DNA from: 13-2-20CM-66-19 sp963760225
Lineage (GTDB): Bacteria; Pseudomonadota; Gammaproteobacteria; Steroidobacterales; Steroidobacteraceae
Direction: 5' to 3'
Assembly (NCBI GenBank): GCA_963760225.1
Contig: CAVXCD010000003.1
Location: 2,046,001-2,110,000 of the forward strand
Length of the DNA: 64,000 nucleotides
The first letter of the stretch is position 1. The number at the start of each line of letters is the position of its first letter. The notes beneath the pieces were generated by a model. That model did not search any database. It was given only the letters and a program-made list of their open reading frames with translations, and had not been told where the DNA came from. A program made the translations under genes and the position numbers. Shown here one piece after another: positions 34,039 to 42,285 of this stretch.

Positions 34039-37000
34039 CTATTTCGCGCCAGGCTCGATGGGCGCAGCGCCGCTCGACTGCAGTTGCGCATTGAGGCGCG
34101 CCACGTCAATGGCCGTGAATTGCGCCCACTGCATCAAAACGTCGTTGAGCAACGCCCGATGCTTGGCGTAGCCTCGTAGTGCATCAGGTGTCGGCAGCGC
34201 GTCTGCGCCATCGACCGCCCGCGCCAGAATACGAAACGCTGCCTCGAGATAGCGCAGGCCGCGGATGGTCGCAGGCGCAGGCCCCGACGCGTCCGGCGAC
34301 TGTTTGTCCGGCGCGATGTCGCTGATGGCCAGCAGTCGCTGGTCCGCCGCGGCAAGGGTCGCCGCCGCTGCGTTGCTGCCGCTCTTGCTGCGCTCGAGGA
34401 TGGCGGCGTGAATCCGCTTGGCCTCCTCCAGGGTCGTCGCGATCTGCACGCGCGCGGCCTCCACCTCACGCGCCAGCGCGAATTGCCGGGCATAGGCGAT
34501 CGCAAGCAGCTTCATGCGCGGATCGGCAGCAACCGTCAGCGCCTGCCGATAGCTCTTGCCGTCGACGTCGAGCTCGATACGGTATTGACCCGGCGGAGCC
34601 CATACCCCGCTCTCCTCCTCGCTCGGATCCTCCGGAGCGAGCCCGGCCTGCGGCGCATAGTGCAGGTCCCACACGAAGCGATGGGTGCCGGCGCTGCTCG
34701 CCAGCGGCTCCGGCGGAACAATCCACTCGGGGGCGATATCGATCTTGGCAAGATCCGGCGGTGGAGCTTGGTCGTTGCTGCTGAAACTGCGCACGCGCAC
34801 CCCGCGCGCGTCTGAAATGGTGAGTGTGACTGCGCCGCTCGCAGCCCGATCCAGTGCGTAGTCGATATAAGCGCCCGGCGGTGGGTTGGCCCCCATGGGC
34901 TCGTCCTTGGGCATCGGCGTTCCGGTAAACCCGGTCGGCCGTGCGCGATAGGCCCGCGCGGGCGGGAACAGGCGCACGGCCTGCGCGGAATCCTCCGCCA
35001 GCGATCGCAACAGCGCGATGTCATCCATGATCCAGAACCCGCGGCCGTGGGTCGCAATCACCAGGTCGTCCCCGTGCACCTGCAGGTCACGCACCGAGGT
35101 TGGCGGCAGATTCTGCTGCAGCGCCTGCCAGCGCCCGCCGTCGTCGAAGGACACATAGACGCCACGCTCAGTGCCGCAATAGAGCAGGCCGCGCTGGTGG
35201 GGATCTTCGCGCACCACATTGACCGAGTTGAGTATGCCGCGGTCGGCGATGCCTTCGGCGATCAACGTCCAACTCACCCCTCCGTCATGCGTGCGATAGA
35301 TGTAGGGTCGCGGGTCATCGAGTCGGTGCCGGTCGACGGCAATGTAGGCACTGTCAACATCAAAATGCGAGGGCTCGACCACGCCGATCTTCGCCCAGGG
35401 GGTCAGCGCCGCGGGCGCCACGTTGTGCCAGTGGTCGCCGCCATCGCGAGTCCGCCATACCAGGCCGTCATCCGTACCCGCCCAGATGAGTCGGGCGTCC
35501 CGCGGCGAGGGACCGATCGCATAGACCACGCCGCGGCGCGGGCCGGCCTGCTCGTTGTCCTCCACGGTGGTCGGATCGAGGTTCGCGGGAGTTTGCGGAT
35601 TCTCGCGAGTCAGATCCGGGCTGATCGCCTCCCAGTGCGCGCCGCGATCGGTGGTGCGAAAGACCCTTTGGTTGCCGAAATAAAGTGTATGACTGCCCGT
35701 CTGACCGAACACCAGCGGCAGCGTCCAGGTGCCGCGGTACAGGCCGGGGTACGCGAGCGTCGGGGTGACCCTCTGCGTTTGCCCGGTGCGCAGGTCGAGC
35801 TTGTCCACGCGCCCGCCGAAGATCACCTCGGGATCGTCGGGGTCCGGGGCGATGTTGTCGTTTTCGCCGCCGGCGGTGATTTCGTGGAACTGGCGCAGAT
35901 TGATGCCGTCGATGTTATCAGTGCGGCTGGGGACGCCCGCCGCGCCGGAGTCCTGCTGCGCTCCGTACACCCAGTACGGAAAGCGGTTGTCGGTGATGAC
36001 GTGATAGAACTGGCCGGTGGACTGGTTGTACCAGGAGCTCCAGCTGGCACCGCCGTCCAGCGTGACCACCGCGCCCTGGTCAACCCCGAGTATGCGGCGC
36101 TGCGGATCGGCCGGGTCGATCCACAGCTGGTGATAGTCATCGCCCCCCGGCGCGCCTTTGACCGGGATGAAGCTCTTGCCGCCATCCTCGGAGCGGTACA
36201 TGGCCGTATTGCAGATGTAGAGGATGTCGGCGTTGCTCGGGTCAACGGTAATGCCGCCAAAATACCAACCGCGCTTCCAGATGCGCGGGTCGTTGCTGAC
36301 GCGCGTCCAGCTCGACCCCCGATCGTCGGAGCGGTACAGGCCGCCGTCCAGCACATCGATCAGCGCAAACAGTCGCTGCGGCTTCGAAGGCGCGATGGCG
36401 ATGCCGATGCGACCGGGCCTGTCCGGCAGGCCGTGGCCGGTCAGGGCGGTCCACGTTTTCCCGCCGTCGTCCGACGCGTACAGGCCGCCGCCGGGGCCGC
36501 TGGAGGGTGGATAGACATTCCAGGGCGGCCGGCGCGTCTGCCACAGAGCGGCGTAGACCCGCTCGGGCGCTCCCGGCTCAGCGGCCAGATCGATCGCGCC
36601 GGTGTCTGCGTCCTTGTACAGCGTGCGCTGCCAGGTCTTGCCGCCGTCGGTCGAGCGGAACACGCCGCGCATTTCGTTGGCGCCGTACGGATGCCCCAAC
36701 GCCGCGACCAGCACCACGTCCGGATGGGTCGGATCGACCAGGATGCGGCCGATCTGCTGCGAATCCTCCAGCCCGATCGGTTGCCAGGTATGACCCGAGT
36801 CGCTCGAGCGGAACAGGCCCGCACCCTGGGCGATATCCGAACGCATGTCGGCCTCGCCGGTGCCGACGTAGATAATTCTGGGATCCGACGGTGCCAGCGC
36901 CAGTGCGCCGATCGAGCCGACCGGCGCCGAATCGAAAATCGGCACCCAGGTGCGTCCGGCGTCACGCGTCTCCCACACGCCTCCATTGACGGCCCCGAAG

Positions 37001-37206
37001 TAGAAATGGTGCGGCTCGCCCGGCACGCCGCTGACGGTGAGCACACGGCCGCCGCGAAACGGCCCGATGGCACGCCAGTGCAGCGGCTGCAGCTGCGCCT
37101 GAGCCGGATCAGGCGTCGTGCCGCCGTCGGCAAACACAAACCCCGTGCCTGCGAGCATTACCGCCGCGAGCACCGCGGCTGCCGGCCTGCATGTTCCGAG
37201 TTGCAC
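34039..37206 (-). CDS. Large exported sortilin-like (VPS10/BNR) beta-propeller protein
   Basis: This 1055-residue protein has a signal peptide and a double propeller of the VPS10/sortilin or glycosyl-hydrolase-74-like kind. BNR/Asp-box repeats recur through residues about 60-740: RDAGRTW, SDSGHTW, TDGGKTW, DDGGKTW, DDRGSSW, EDGGKSF, TDRGAHW, RDGGDHW and HDGGVSW. The C-terminal ~300 residues hold beta-sandwich sequence (GTHRFVWDLHYAP) and a helical tail (EEAKRIHAAILERS). Such proteins are usually annotated as glycosyl hydrolases without proven activity. GTG at 37206 has GAGGAGGG upstream. It is the last of three large leftward genes. Confidence 0.85.
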   Translation of the reverse strand: MQLGTCRPAAAVLAAVMLAGTGFVFADGGTTPDPAQAQLQPLHWRAIGPFRGGRVLTVSGVPGEPHHFYFGAVNGGVWETRDAGRTWVPIFDSAPVGSIGALALAPSDPRIIYVGTGEADMRSDIAQGAGLFRSSDSGHTWQPIGLEDSQQIGRILVDPTHPDVVLVAALGHPYGANEMRGVFRSTDGGKTWQRTLYKDADTGAIDLAAEPGAPERVYAALWQTRRPPWNVYPPSSGPGGGLYASDDGGKTWTALTGHGLPDRPGRIGIAIAPSKPQRLFALIDVLDGGLYRSDDRGSSWTRVSNDPRIWKRGWYFGGITVDPSNADILYICNTAMYRSEDGGKSFIPVKGAPGGDDYHQLWIDPADPQRRILGVDQGAVVTLDGGASWSSWYNQSTGQFYHVITDNRFPYWVYGAQQDSGAAGVPSRTDNIDGINLRQFHEITAGGENDNIAPDPDDPEVIFGGRVDKLDLRTGQTQRVTPTLAYPGLYRGTWTLPLVFGQTGSHTLYFGNQRVFRTTDRGAHWEAISPDLTRENPQTPANLDPTTVEDNEQAGPRRGVVYAIGPSPRDARLIWAGTDDGLVWRTRDGGDHWHNVAPAALTPWAKIGVVEPSHFDVDSAYIAVDRHRLDDPRPYIYRTHDGGVSWTLIAEGIADRGILNSVNVVREDPHQRGLLYCGTERGVYVSFDDGGRWQALQQNLPPTSVRDLQVHGDDLVIATHGRGFWIMDDIALLRSLAEDSAQAVRLFPPARAYRARPTGFTGTPMPKDEPMGANPPPGAYIDYALDRAASGAVTLTISDARGVRVRSFSSNDQAPPPDLAKIDIAPEWIVPPEPLASSAGTHRFVWDLHYAPQAGLAPEDPSEEESGVWAPPGQYRIELDVDGKSYRQALTVAADPRMKLLAIAYARQFALAREVEAARVQIATTLEEAKRIHAAILERSKSGSNAAAATLAAADQRLLAISDIAPDKQSPDASGPAPATIRGLRYLEAAFRILARAVDGADALPTPDALRGYAKHRALLNDVLMQWAQFTAIDVARLNAQLQSSGAAPIEPGAK

Positions 37207-37364
37207 CCTCGCCCTCCTCTGTGAACGCACCCACACGTGATCGTACCTGCCCGACGGGTCGCACCGCAGCCCGCCCGGTCTCACGATCCGCTACGCTCAT
37301 CGCGCATCAGATCGCGCCTGCGCCGGTCACATTACGCCAGTGGAACCCTGCGGCGTGCCGCAGC

Positions 37365-40253
37365 TCAGTCGGGATCGGAGCCCGAACGCACCGTCGGATA
37401 GGGTTTATCTCCCATCAGTCCCTGCCAGAGAATACGGTTGTAGGCCGCGGCGTCGGCGCTGTCGCGGTGTGTGAAGTCCATGCCACGCGTGTGCTGCGCC
37501 CACCAGCTTGCCGGATGGGAGGGATGCGCCACGTGCGTACCGGCAGCGGCAGCGGGCAGCGGCAGGCGCGTAGAGCGCAGCACGTTGGGAACCACCGCGG
37601 TGAAACTCCAGCTCTCCTGGCCCAGGTCGAACACCCGTGCCATCGGCCCGGTGTGGGCATCGAAAACCCCGAGGTGCTCGAGTCCGAGCAGGTCGGTGAT
37701 GGTGCGCATCAGGCTCAGCGTCGTGTAGCGCGTGCTGACGATCGCCGCATGCCGCACGTAGGGCCCAACCACGAATGCGATGCTGCGATGAGCGTCCACG
37801 TGATCGGGTCCATCTTGCGCATCGTCCTCGAGGATGAAGATCAACGTATCGCGTGCGTACGGGCTTTTGCCGACCGCTTCGACCAGGCGACCGACCGCGT
37901 AGTCGTTGTCGGCGACCTGCGTCTCGGGCGTATCGACTCCGTCGAGAGCCCCCGGTGCCGCCTCGCCGCTGGTGTGGTCCATCATGAGATACACCAGGCT
38001 CAGCGCCGGCAGATCACCACGGCGGACGTAGTCGGCGAACTCACGCTCCCACTCCGCTTCGCGATAGAAGTCCGGGTAGTCAGTGTCGAAGCCGCGGAAG
38101 TACGGGTCGGTGAGCGCTTGCAGCTCCGGATGCCCGGCGTACGCCTGGCGCACGTGATTGCGCGCGGGCCAGCGCTCGAGGGGGACGGTGAGCACACCCC
38201 AGGCCTGGTGATACATGGTGTCGTCGGTGTCGAAGCCGTAGTTGCGCACGCTCAGGTGCGCACGCAGCGCCGCGTTCCACAGGTACCCCTGCTCGATCTC
38301 ATCCGCCTCCGGCCCGTCCGCGGAAGCGACGTTACGCGTCCCGGGCAGCAGATCCGGATCCGCCGGGGTTGCCGGGTTCGCCTGGCGGCGCTCCTCGCCG
38401 CTCAGCCCCATGTTGATGAAGCGGTTCAGGCCCTGCCAGTCGTAGGAGCCACCACGCGGGAACTCGGAATAGTTCATGGGGATATTCTTCGAGGCAATGT
38501 CCGTCTCGCGCGCAGCCATGCTCCATTGCCAGCCGTCGCCGCTCACGTCCCCGGCGACATAGAAGTTGTCGAGGTCCACGAAATCGCGCGCCAGCTGATG
38601 CTGGTTCGGTGTGATCGCACGCGGAAACTCGGCGAGCCTTGGATCGCCGTTGCCCTTGCCGAGATCGCCCAGCATCTGGTCGTAGGTGCGGTTCTCCTTG
38701 ACGATGTAGATGACATGGCGGATCCGCGCCCGCAGCGCCTCCATGAGGCGCTGATCCGCCGTCGCGGGCGAGGAGTGCCAGGCGTTGTTGCTCGCGACCT
38801 GCGCAGTGAGCTTCGCCAACGTCGCCGGCGCGGGCGGCGGCAGCGACTGCAGGCCGGCCTTCTCCAGGTTCAGCACGTAAGTGTTGGGGGTGATTGGTTT
38901 GCCGGCCGCAGCCGCCGCCAGACATGGCGAGATCATGCCATAGCAGTTCCCGGGATTCGGCCCGGCGGGACTGCGCGCATTGATGACATAGAGAGTGGCC
39001 CCGCTGCCGCTCAGGGCGACGTCCTGCGGATTCCAGCCGGTCGGAATCAGTCCGCGGACGATCCCGCTGTTGGCAGCGGCCGGCACCGGGCGTGCCAGCG
39101 CCGCGACGTCGATCACCGCGAGCGCATTGGTCCCGCGGTCGGTCACGTACAAGGTCTGCTCGTCCCCTGACAGCGCCAGTCCGTCCGGTGAGGCGCCGTG
39201 GTAGTTGGGTGGTCCGAGCACGCCGGGCGGAGCCACGGTCGTGAAGCTTGCCAGCAGTGTGTCGCTGCGCGTATCGATGACCGCGACGACATCCTGCAGG
39301 TCGCAGGCGACATACAGCAGCGTCTGCGCGCGGTTGAGAATCATCTTGTTGGGAGCACCGGGGACTGCGATGCGCTGCTTGATGTGAGGCTGCGCGGCTG
39401 CCAGATCGACGACCACGATCTCGCGATCGCGCACGCTCGAGACATAGGCGCTGGCGTTGCCGACGATCTGCACCCAGTACGGGTACTCGCCGCCGGGCGT
39501 GCCCCCGGTTCCACCGCTCTTTCCCGGACGCAGGTCGAGCTCTGCGGCTACCGTGTGCAAGGCCAGATCCACCAGCGTAATCGAATCGTTGTAGTGGTTC
39601 GCCACCACCAGCCGCCTGCCGTCCTGCGTGACCGCGAGCCCCGCCGCGAGCGGTGTCTGCACGTAGGGGGTGAGCGCCGGATTGTTCTTGTTCGCCGGCG
39701 CGCCATCGATCTGCAGCACGCCATTGGCGAGTCCGTGGTGACCCAGAGCGATCGGCGAGCCGGCGGCCTCGCGCCAGCTGTCGACGGAGTGGTCGTAAAT
39801 GTGCACGTCGTCGTCCACTCCGCCGGAGACGTAGAAGTGCGCACCATCGGGTGCGAAGGCGATCCCGGAGTAGGTGTTGCGGATCTGGATCACCTGCCGC
39901 AGCGATGGCGCCGCGGCCCCGATGTCGTAGACGAACACGTACTGATTCGAGGCGGCCGGGATCGGCTTGTAATAATCCGGCCCGTTCGTGTCATAGCCGC
40001 TCGTCAGCACCAGCATCGTGGCCCGATCGGGGCTCAGTGCCAGACTCACCGCGCCATCGGCGGTGAAATCCGGATACCCGCTAAGGCCCGGGTTGAGCGC
40101 CATCATCCTCGAGCCGGGGGCCGCCGTCGGGGTCACCCGCTGTCCGGTGGGCAGCACGGCGCTGTCGGCCGCGTAGGCAAGCTCCGTCCCACCGAGCGTC
40201 GCGGCCGCGACCAAGGCTACCGCGCAGCTGCATCTGCCGTGTTCGTTTTGCAT
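37365..40253 (-). CDS. Exported YncE-type beta-propeller / alkaline-phosphatase-like protein
   Basis: This 962-residue protein has a signal peptide (AVALVAAATLGGTELAYA), then a seven-bladed YncE/YVTN-type propeller (repeated D-G-x-x-L-V/L-V-x-N and IDTRSDTLLASFTT elements, residues about 50-500), then a phosphoesterase domain beginning HVIYIVKENRTYDQMLGDL (about 530) and continuing to ILEDDAQDGPDHVDAHRS, which carries the late metal ligands. This is the bifunctional YncE/alkaline-phosphatase-family layout. Its substrate is unknown. It lies between the caspase-rhodanese gene and the sortilin-like gene, all leftward. Confidence 0.88.
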   Translation of the reverse strand: MQNEHGRCSCAVALVAAATLGGTELAYAADSAVLPTGQRVTPTAAPGSRMMALNPGLSGYPDFTADGAVSLALSPDRATMLVLTSGYDTNGPDYYKPIPAASNQYVFVYDIGAAAPSLRQVIQIRNTYSGIAFAPDGAHFYVSGGVDDDVHIYDHSVDSWREAAGSPIALGHHGLANGVLQIDGAPANKNNPALTPYVQTPLAAGLAVTQDGRRLVVANHYNDSITLVDLALHTVAAELDLRPGKSGGTGGTPGGEYPYWVQIVGNASAYVSSVRDREIVVVDLAAAQPHIKQRIAVPGAPNKMILNRAQTLLYVACDLQDVVAVIDTRSDTLLASFTTVAPPGVLGPPNYHGASPDGLALSGDEQTLYVTDRGTNALAVIDVAALARPVPAAANSGIVRGLIPTGWNPQDVALSGSGATLYVINARSPAGPNPGNCYGMISPCLAAAAAGKPITPNTYVLNLEKAGLQSLPPPAPATLAKLTAQVASNNAWHSSPATADQRLMEALRARIRHVIYIVKENRTYDQMLGDLGKGNGDPRLAEFPRAITPNQHQLARDFVDLDNFYVAGDVSGDGWQWSMAARETDIASKNIPMNYSEFPRGGSYDWQGLNRFINMGLSGEERRQANPATPADPDLLPGTRNVASADGPEADEIEQGYLWNAALRAHLSVRNYGFDTDDTMYHQAWGVLTVPLERWPARNHVRQAYAGHPELQALTDPYFRGFDTDYPDFYREAEWEREFADYVRRGDLPALSLVYLMMDHTSGEAAPGALDGVDTPETQVADNDYAVGRLVEAVGKSPYARDTLIFILEDDAQDGPDHVDAHRSIAFVVGPYVRHAAIVSTRYTTLSLMRTITDLLGLEHLGVFDAHTGPMARVFDLGQESWSFTAVVPNVLRSTRLPLPAAAAGTHVAHPSHPASWWAQHTRGMDFTHRDSADAAAYNRILWQGLMGDKPYPTVRSGSDPD

Positions 40254-40352
40254 GAGTGTTCCTGGACCTCGTACTGCAGCGGTGGGGCGCGTGGCCGGGC
40301 GCTGGCGATCCGCCTACGGCTTCAGCATCGCGAGTTCGCTACCGGCCGAAAG

Positions 40353-41876
40353 TCAGGGTGGGGATAGCGGCAATCCGGCCGCGCGCCATGCGTCGACCCC
40401 GCCGCGATACCAATAGACCTCTCGATACCCCATCCGCAGGGCCCGCAGCGCTGCGTTGTAAGATTCCCAGCATTGCACGCCGCGGCAAAAAAACACCAGG
40501 GGCTGCTGCGGATTGTTGTTGGTCCGCATAGCCAGCCCTTGCTGGAAATATGCCTGGACCTGATCGTTGAAATTGCCCGGAGCACCTGCCCCCCACATCC
40601 GGATCGCTCCCGGAACGGTCGGATGGTACCGATCCTGCCAGGCATCGATGAGGAGCGCGTTGCGGCTGAAGCCTACCAGCGCCTCAGTGGTGATGACATG
40701 CCCGCCAGGAATGGAAGTGGGTGTCGCCGAGCCGACGTCGACCTTCAATGTCGATTGGGGCTGGATGCCGAAGTCCGCGAGCTCATCGCCGAAGCCGTTG
40801 GGTGGATGCGCCGGCAGCGCGCTGCCGCCCGAGTTCATCGCCGCGACGGGCGACGGCGCCGCGGCAGTCGCCAGGGCGTCACGGCTGGATGCCACCTGGG
40901 CGCGTGGCTTGGCCGCGCTGGCCGCCGTCGCCTGAAGCTCGTCGTACCTCACCTTGGCGATGCCGGCGAACGCGCCTTTCGGGTACCTGTCGAGATAGGT
41001 CTTTATCTCGGCGGGGGTCTTCGCATCCTTCACGGAATTCCAGAACGCCAGTTCGAACGCGCCCGCGTCAGTGGCCACCGCTGCCGGGAGCGCCGGGGCG
41101 GCGGCCGGGGCAGCTGCTGCACTCGCCCCGGGGGGATGGAAGAAAAAATCGCCCTGGAGTGAGGCTTCTGTCCACGGGACCTGTTTGTTGCCGGTCTGGC
41201 TGCGAACGCCTGCGGCGGCCTTCTTGAACACCTGCTCGAGCGGCAGGCCCGGCAGCACGATTGCTTTCACCAGCTCCCCGGTAAACACCCCGTTGCCCCC
41301 GGCGCTTCCGTCCTCGGCGGTCTGCCCGGGACCTGCCGCATAGGCGATGAAGGTGCCGCTCGGGGCGTCCATCTTCGCAAGCCCGCGCGACAGTGAGCGC
41401 CCCTTTGGCAGCGGGTTGTTGCGGCACGCATCCAGGATCACGATGTTGAGCCGGTTATGCGCTTCCTCCATGGCCCGCAGCACCTTGCCAGCCGAGACGG
41501 CCTCCGCTTCGAGGTCCGCCTCGCTCTCGATGTCGGCATCGACGGGAATCAGGTAGTTGTTGCCGTTCGCCTGGATGCCGTGACCCGCGTAGTAGAAGAG
41601 CCCGACGGTGTCCGGGGAGCCGGAGATCTGCGCGGCAAAGGCGTCGATCACCTGATAGAGGGTGCGCCGCTTGGCGTCGATCCGTAAGGTGGTCTCGAAT
41701 CCGGCCGCGCGCAGCGCCTGCTCCATCTTGCGCGCATCATTGCCGGCGTTTTGCAGCGCGTTGATCTTGACATAGGCATCATTGCCGATGATCAGCGCAA
41801 CCCGCCGCTCGGCGCCCTCGGTCGCACCGGGTAAGCTGCCCGAGAGCATCAGCAGCAGGAAGATCCACCAGCGCAT
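40353..41876 (-). CDS. Caspase-like (C14) domain fused to CXXCW-type rhodanese
   Basis: This 507-residue exported protein has a signal peptide, then a caspase p20 domain (about 24-230): RVALIIGNDAYVKINALQNAGND, catalytic His99 in YYAGHG and Cys151 in ILDACRNN. Residues about 272-313 form a repeat like the 'AFWxSxKDxxxPAExxxYLxxYPxG' element of bacterial caspase proteins. An Ala/Pro-rich linker leads to a rhodanese-like domain (about 395-505) ending VFFCRGVQCWESYNAAL and GYREVYWYRGGVDAW. Cys464 and Cys469-Trp470 resemble the 'CXXCW' proteins of PQQ-dependent alcohol catabolism. The combination suggests a protease linked to a redox or sulfur-transfer domain; partners are unknown. ATG at 41876 is preferred over GTG at 41909. 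Confidence 0.85.
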   Translation of the reverse strand: MRWWIFLLLMLSGSLPGATEGAERRVALIIGNDAYVKINALQNAGNDARKMEQALRAAGFETTLRIDAKRRTLYQVIDAFAAQISGSPDTVGLFYYAGHGIQANGNNYLIPVDADIESEADLEAEAVSAGKVLRAMEEAHNRLNIVILDACRNNPLPKGRSLSRGLAKMDAPSGTFIAYAAGPGQTAEDGSAGGNGVFTGELVKAIVLPGLPLEQVFKKAAAGVRSQTGNKQVPWTEASLQGDFFFHPPGASAAAAPAAAPALPAAVATDAGAFELAFWNSVKDAKTPAEIKTYLDRYPKGAFAGIAKVRYDELQATAASAAKPRAQVASSRDALATAAAPSPVAAMNSGGSALPAHPPNGFGDELADFGIQPQSTLKVDVGSATPTSIPGGHVITTEALVGFSRNALLIDAWQDRYHPTVPGAIRMWGAGAPGNFNDQVQAYFQQGLAMRTNNNPQQPLVFFCRGVQCWESYNAALRALRMGYREVYWYRGGVDAWRAAGLPLSPP

Positions 41877-41955
41877 GCCGACCCCGTGTCTTATTTTCGA
41901 CGAATTCACGCGCTAAGGCGACACAGAGGGTACCGCCAAGGGGGCTGACAAGGAA

Positions 41956-41994
41956 GGGGCCCGCGGCCCCTGCGGCGCGGCGCGGCGCGGCGCG
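41956..41994. repeat. GC hairpin and GCGGC pentamer run
   Basis: GGGGCC (41956-41961) and GGCCCC (41965-41970) form a 6-bp stem with a three-base loop. Directly after it, GCGGC is repeated four and a half times (41972-41994). It lies between the 35-residue gene and the caspase-like gene. There is no T-run on either side, so it is not a standard terminator. Pentamer runs of this kind can slip in replication. Confidence 0.6.
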
Positions 41995-42005
41995 ACAGAC
42001 CGGCC

Positions 42006-42113
42006 TCAGAATCCCCGGTTCTGTTTTTTCTCCCGCTTTGCCGCGCGCTTCTCCTCCGCGGTCTTCGCCGGCTTCTTCTTCGCTTCTTTCTTCCGGTCCA
42101 TGCCCTTGCTCAT
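42006..42113 (-). CDS. 35-residue Lys/Ala-rich small protein
   Basis: This short gene has ATG at 42111-42113, GAGGAG seven bases upstream and TGA at 42006-42008. The product starts MSKGMDRKKEAKKKPAKTAE and ends KREKKQNRGF; more than a third of its residues are Lys or Arg. Its strong ribosome binding site and absence of sequence bias against coding make it a real candidate. I recall similar ~35-residue Lys-rich proteins from other proteobacteria, but cannot name a family. A role in binding nucleic acid or membranes is possible. The nearest neighbour on its strand, 129 bases downstream, is the caspase-rhodanese gene. Confidence 0.7.
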   Translation of the reverse strand: MSKGMDRKKEAKKKPAKTAEEKRAAKREKKQNRGF

Positions 42114-42285
42114 GGTTCGCTCCTCGTGAGGTACGTTTCCCGCACCTGGATGTCGGCGCGCGGCGGGCAGCTCACCATAACAAGCGGCGCAACTGCAATA
42201 GCCGTGTGGAGTCCTTCGCAGGAATTGCGCATCGGGGAGGGTGAAAGGGTTACGCTCGTGTGCCGGTGAGCCGCACGAGGAGCCC

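Noticed and set aside
35047..37224. 725-codon forward open frame
   Set aside because: Antisense to the sortilin-like gene; composition is that of a high-GC shadow frame and it has no domain.
37191..39170. 659-codon forward open frame
   Set aside because: Antisense to the YncE/phosphoesterase gene with no recognisable motif.
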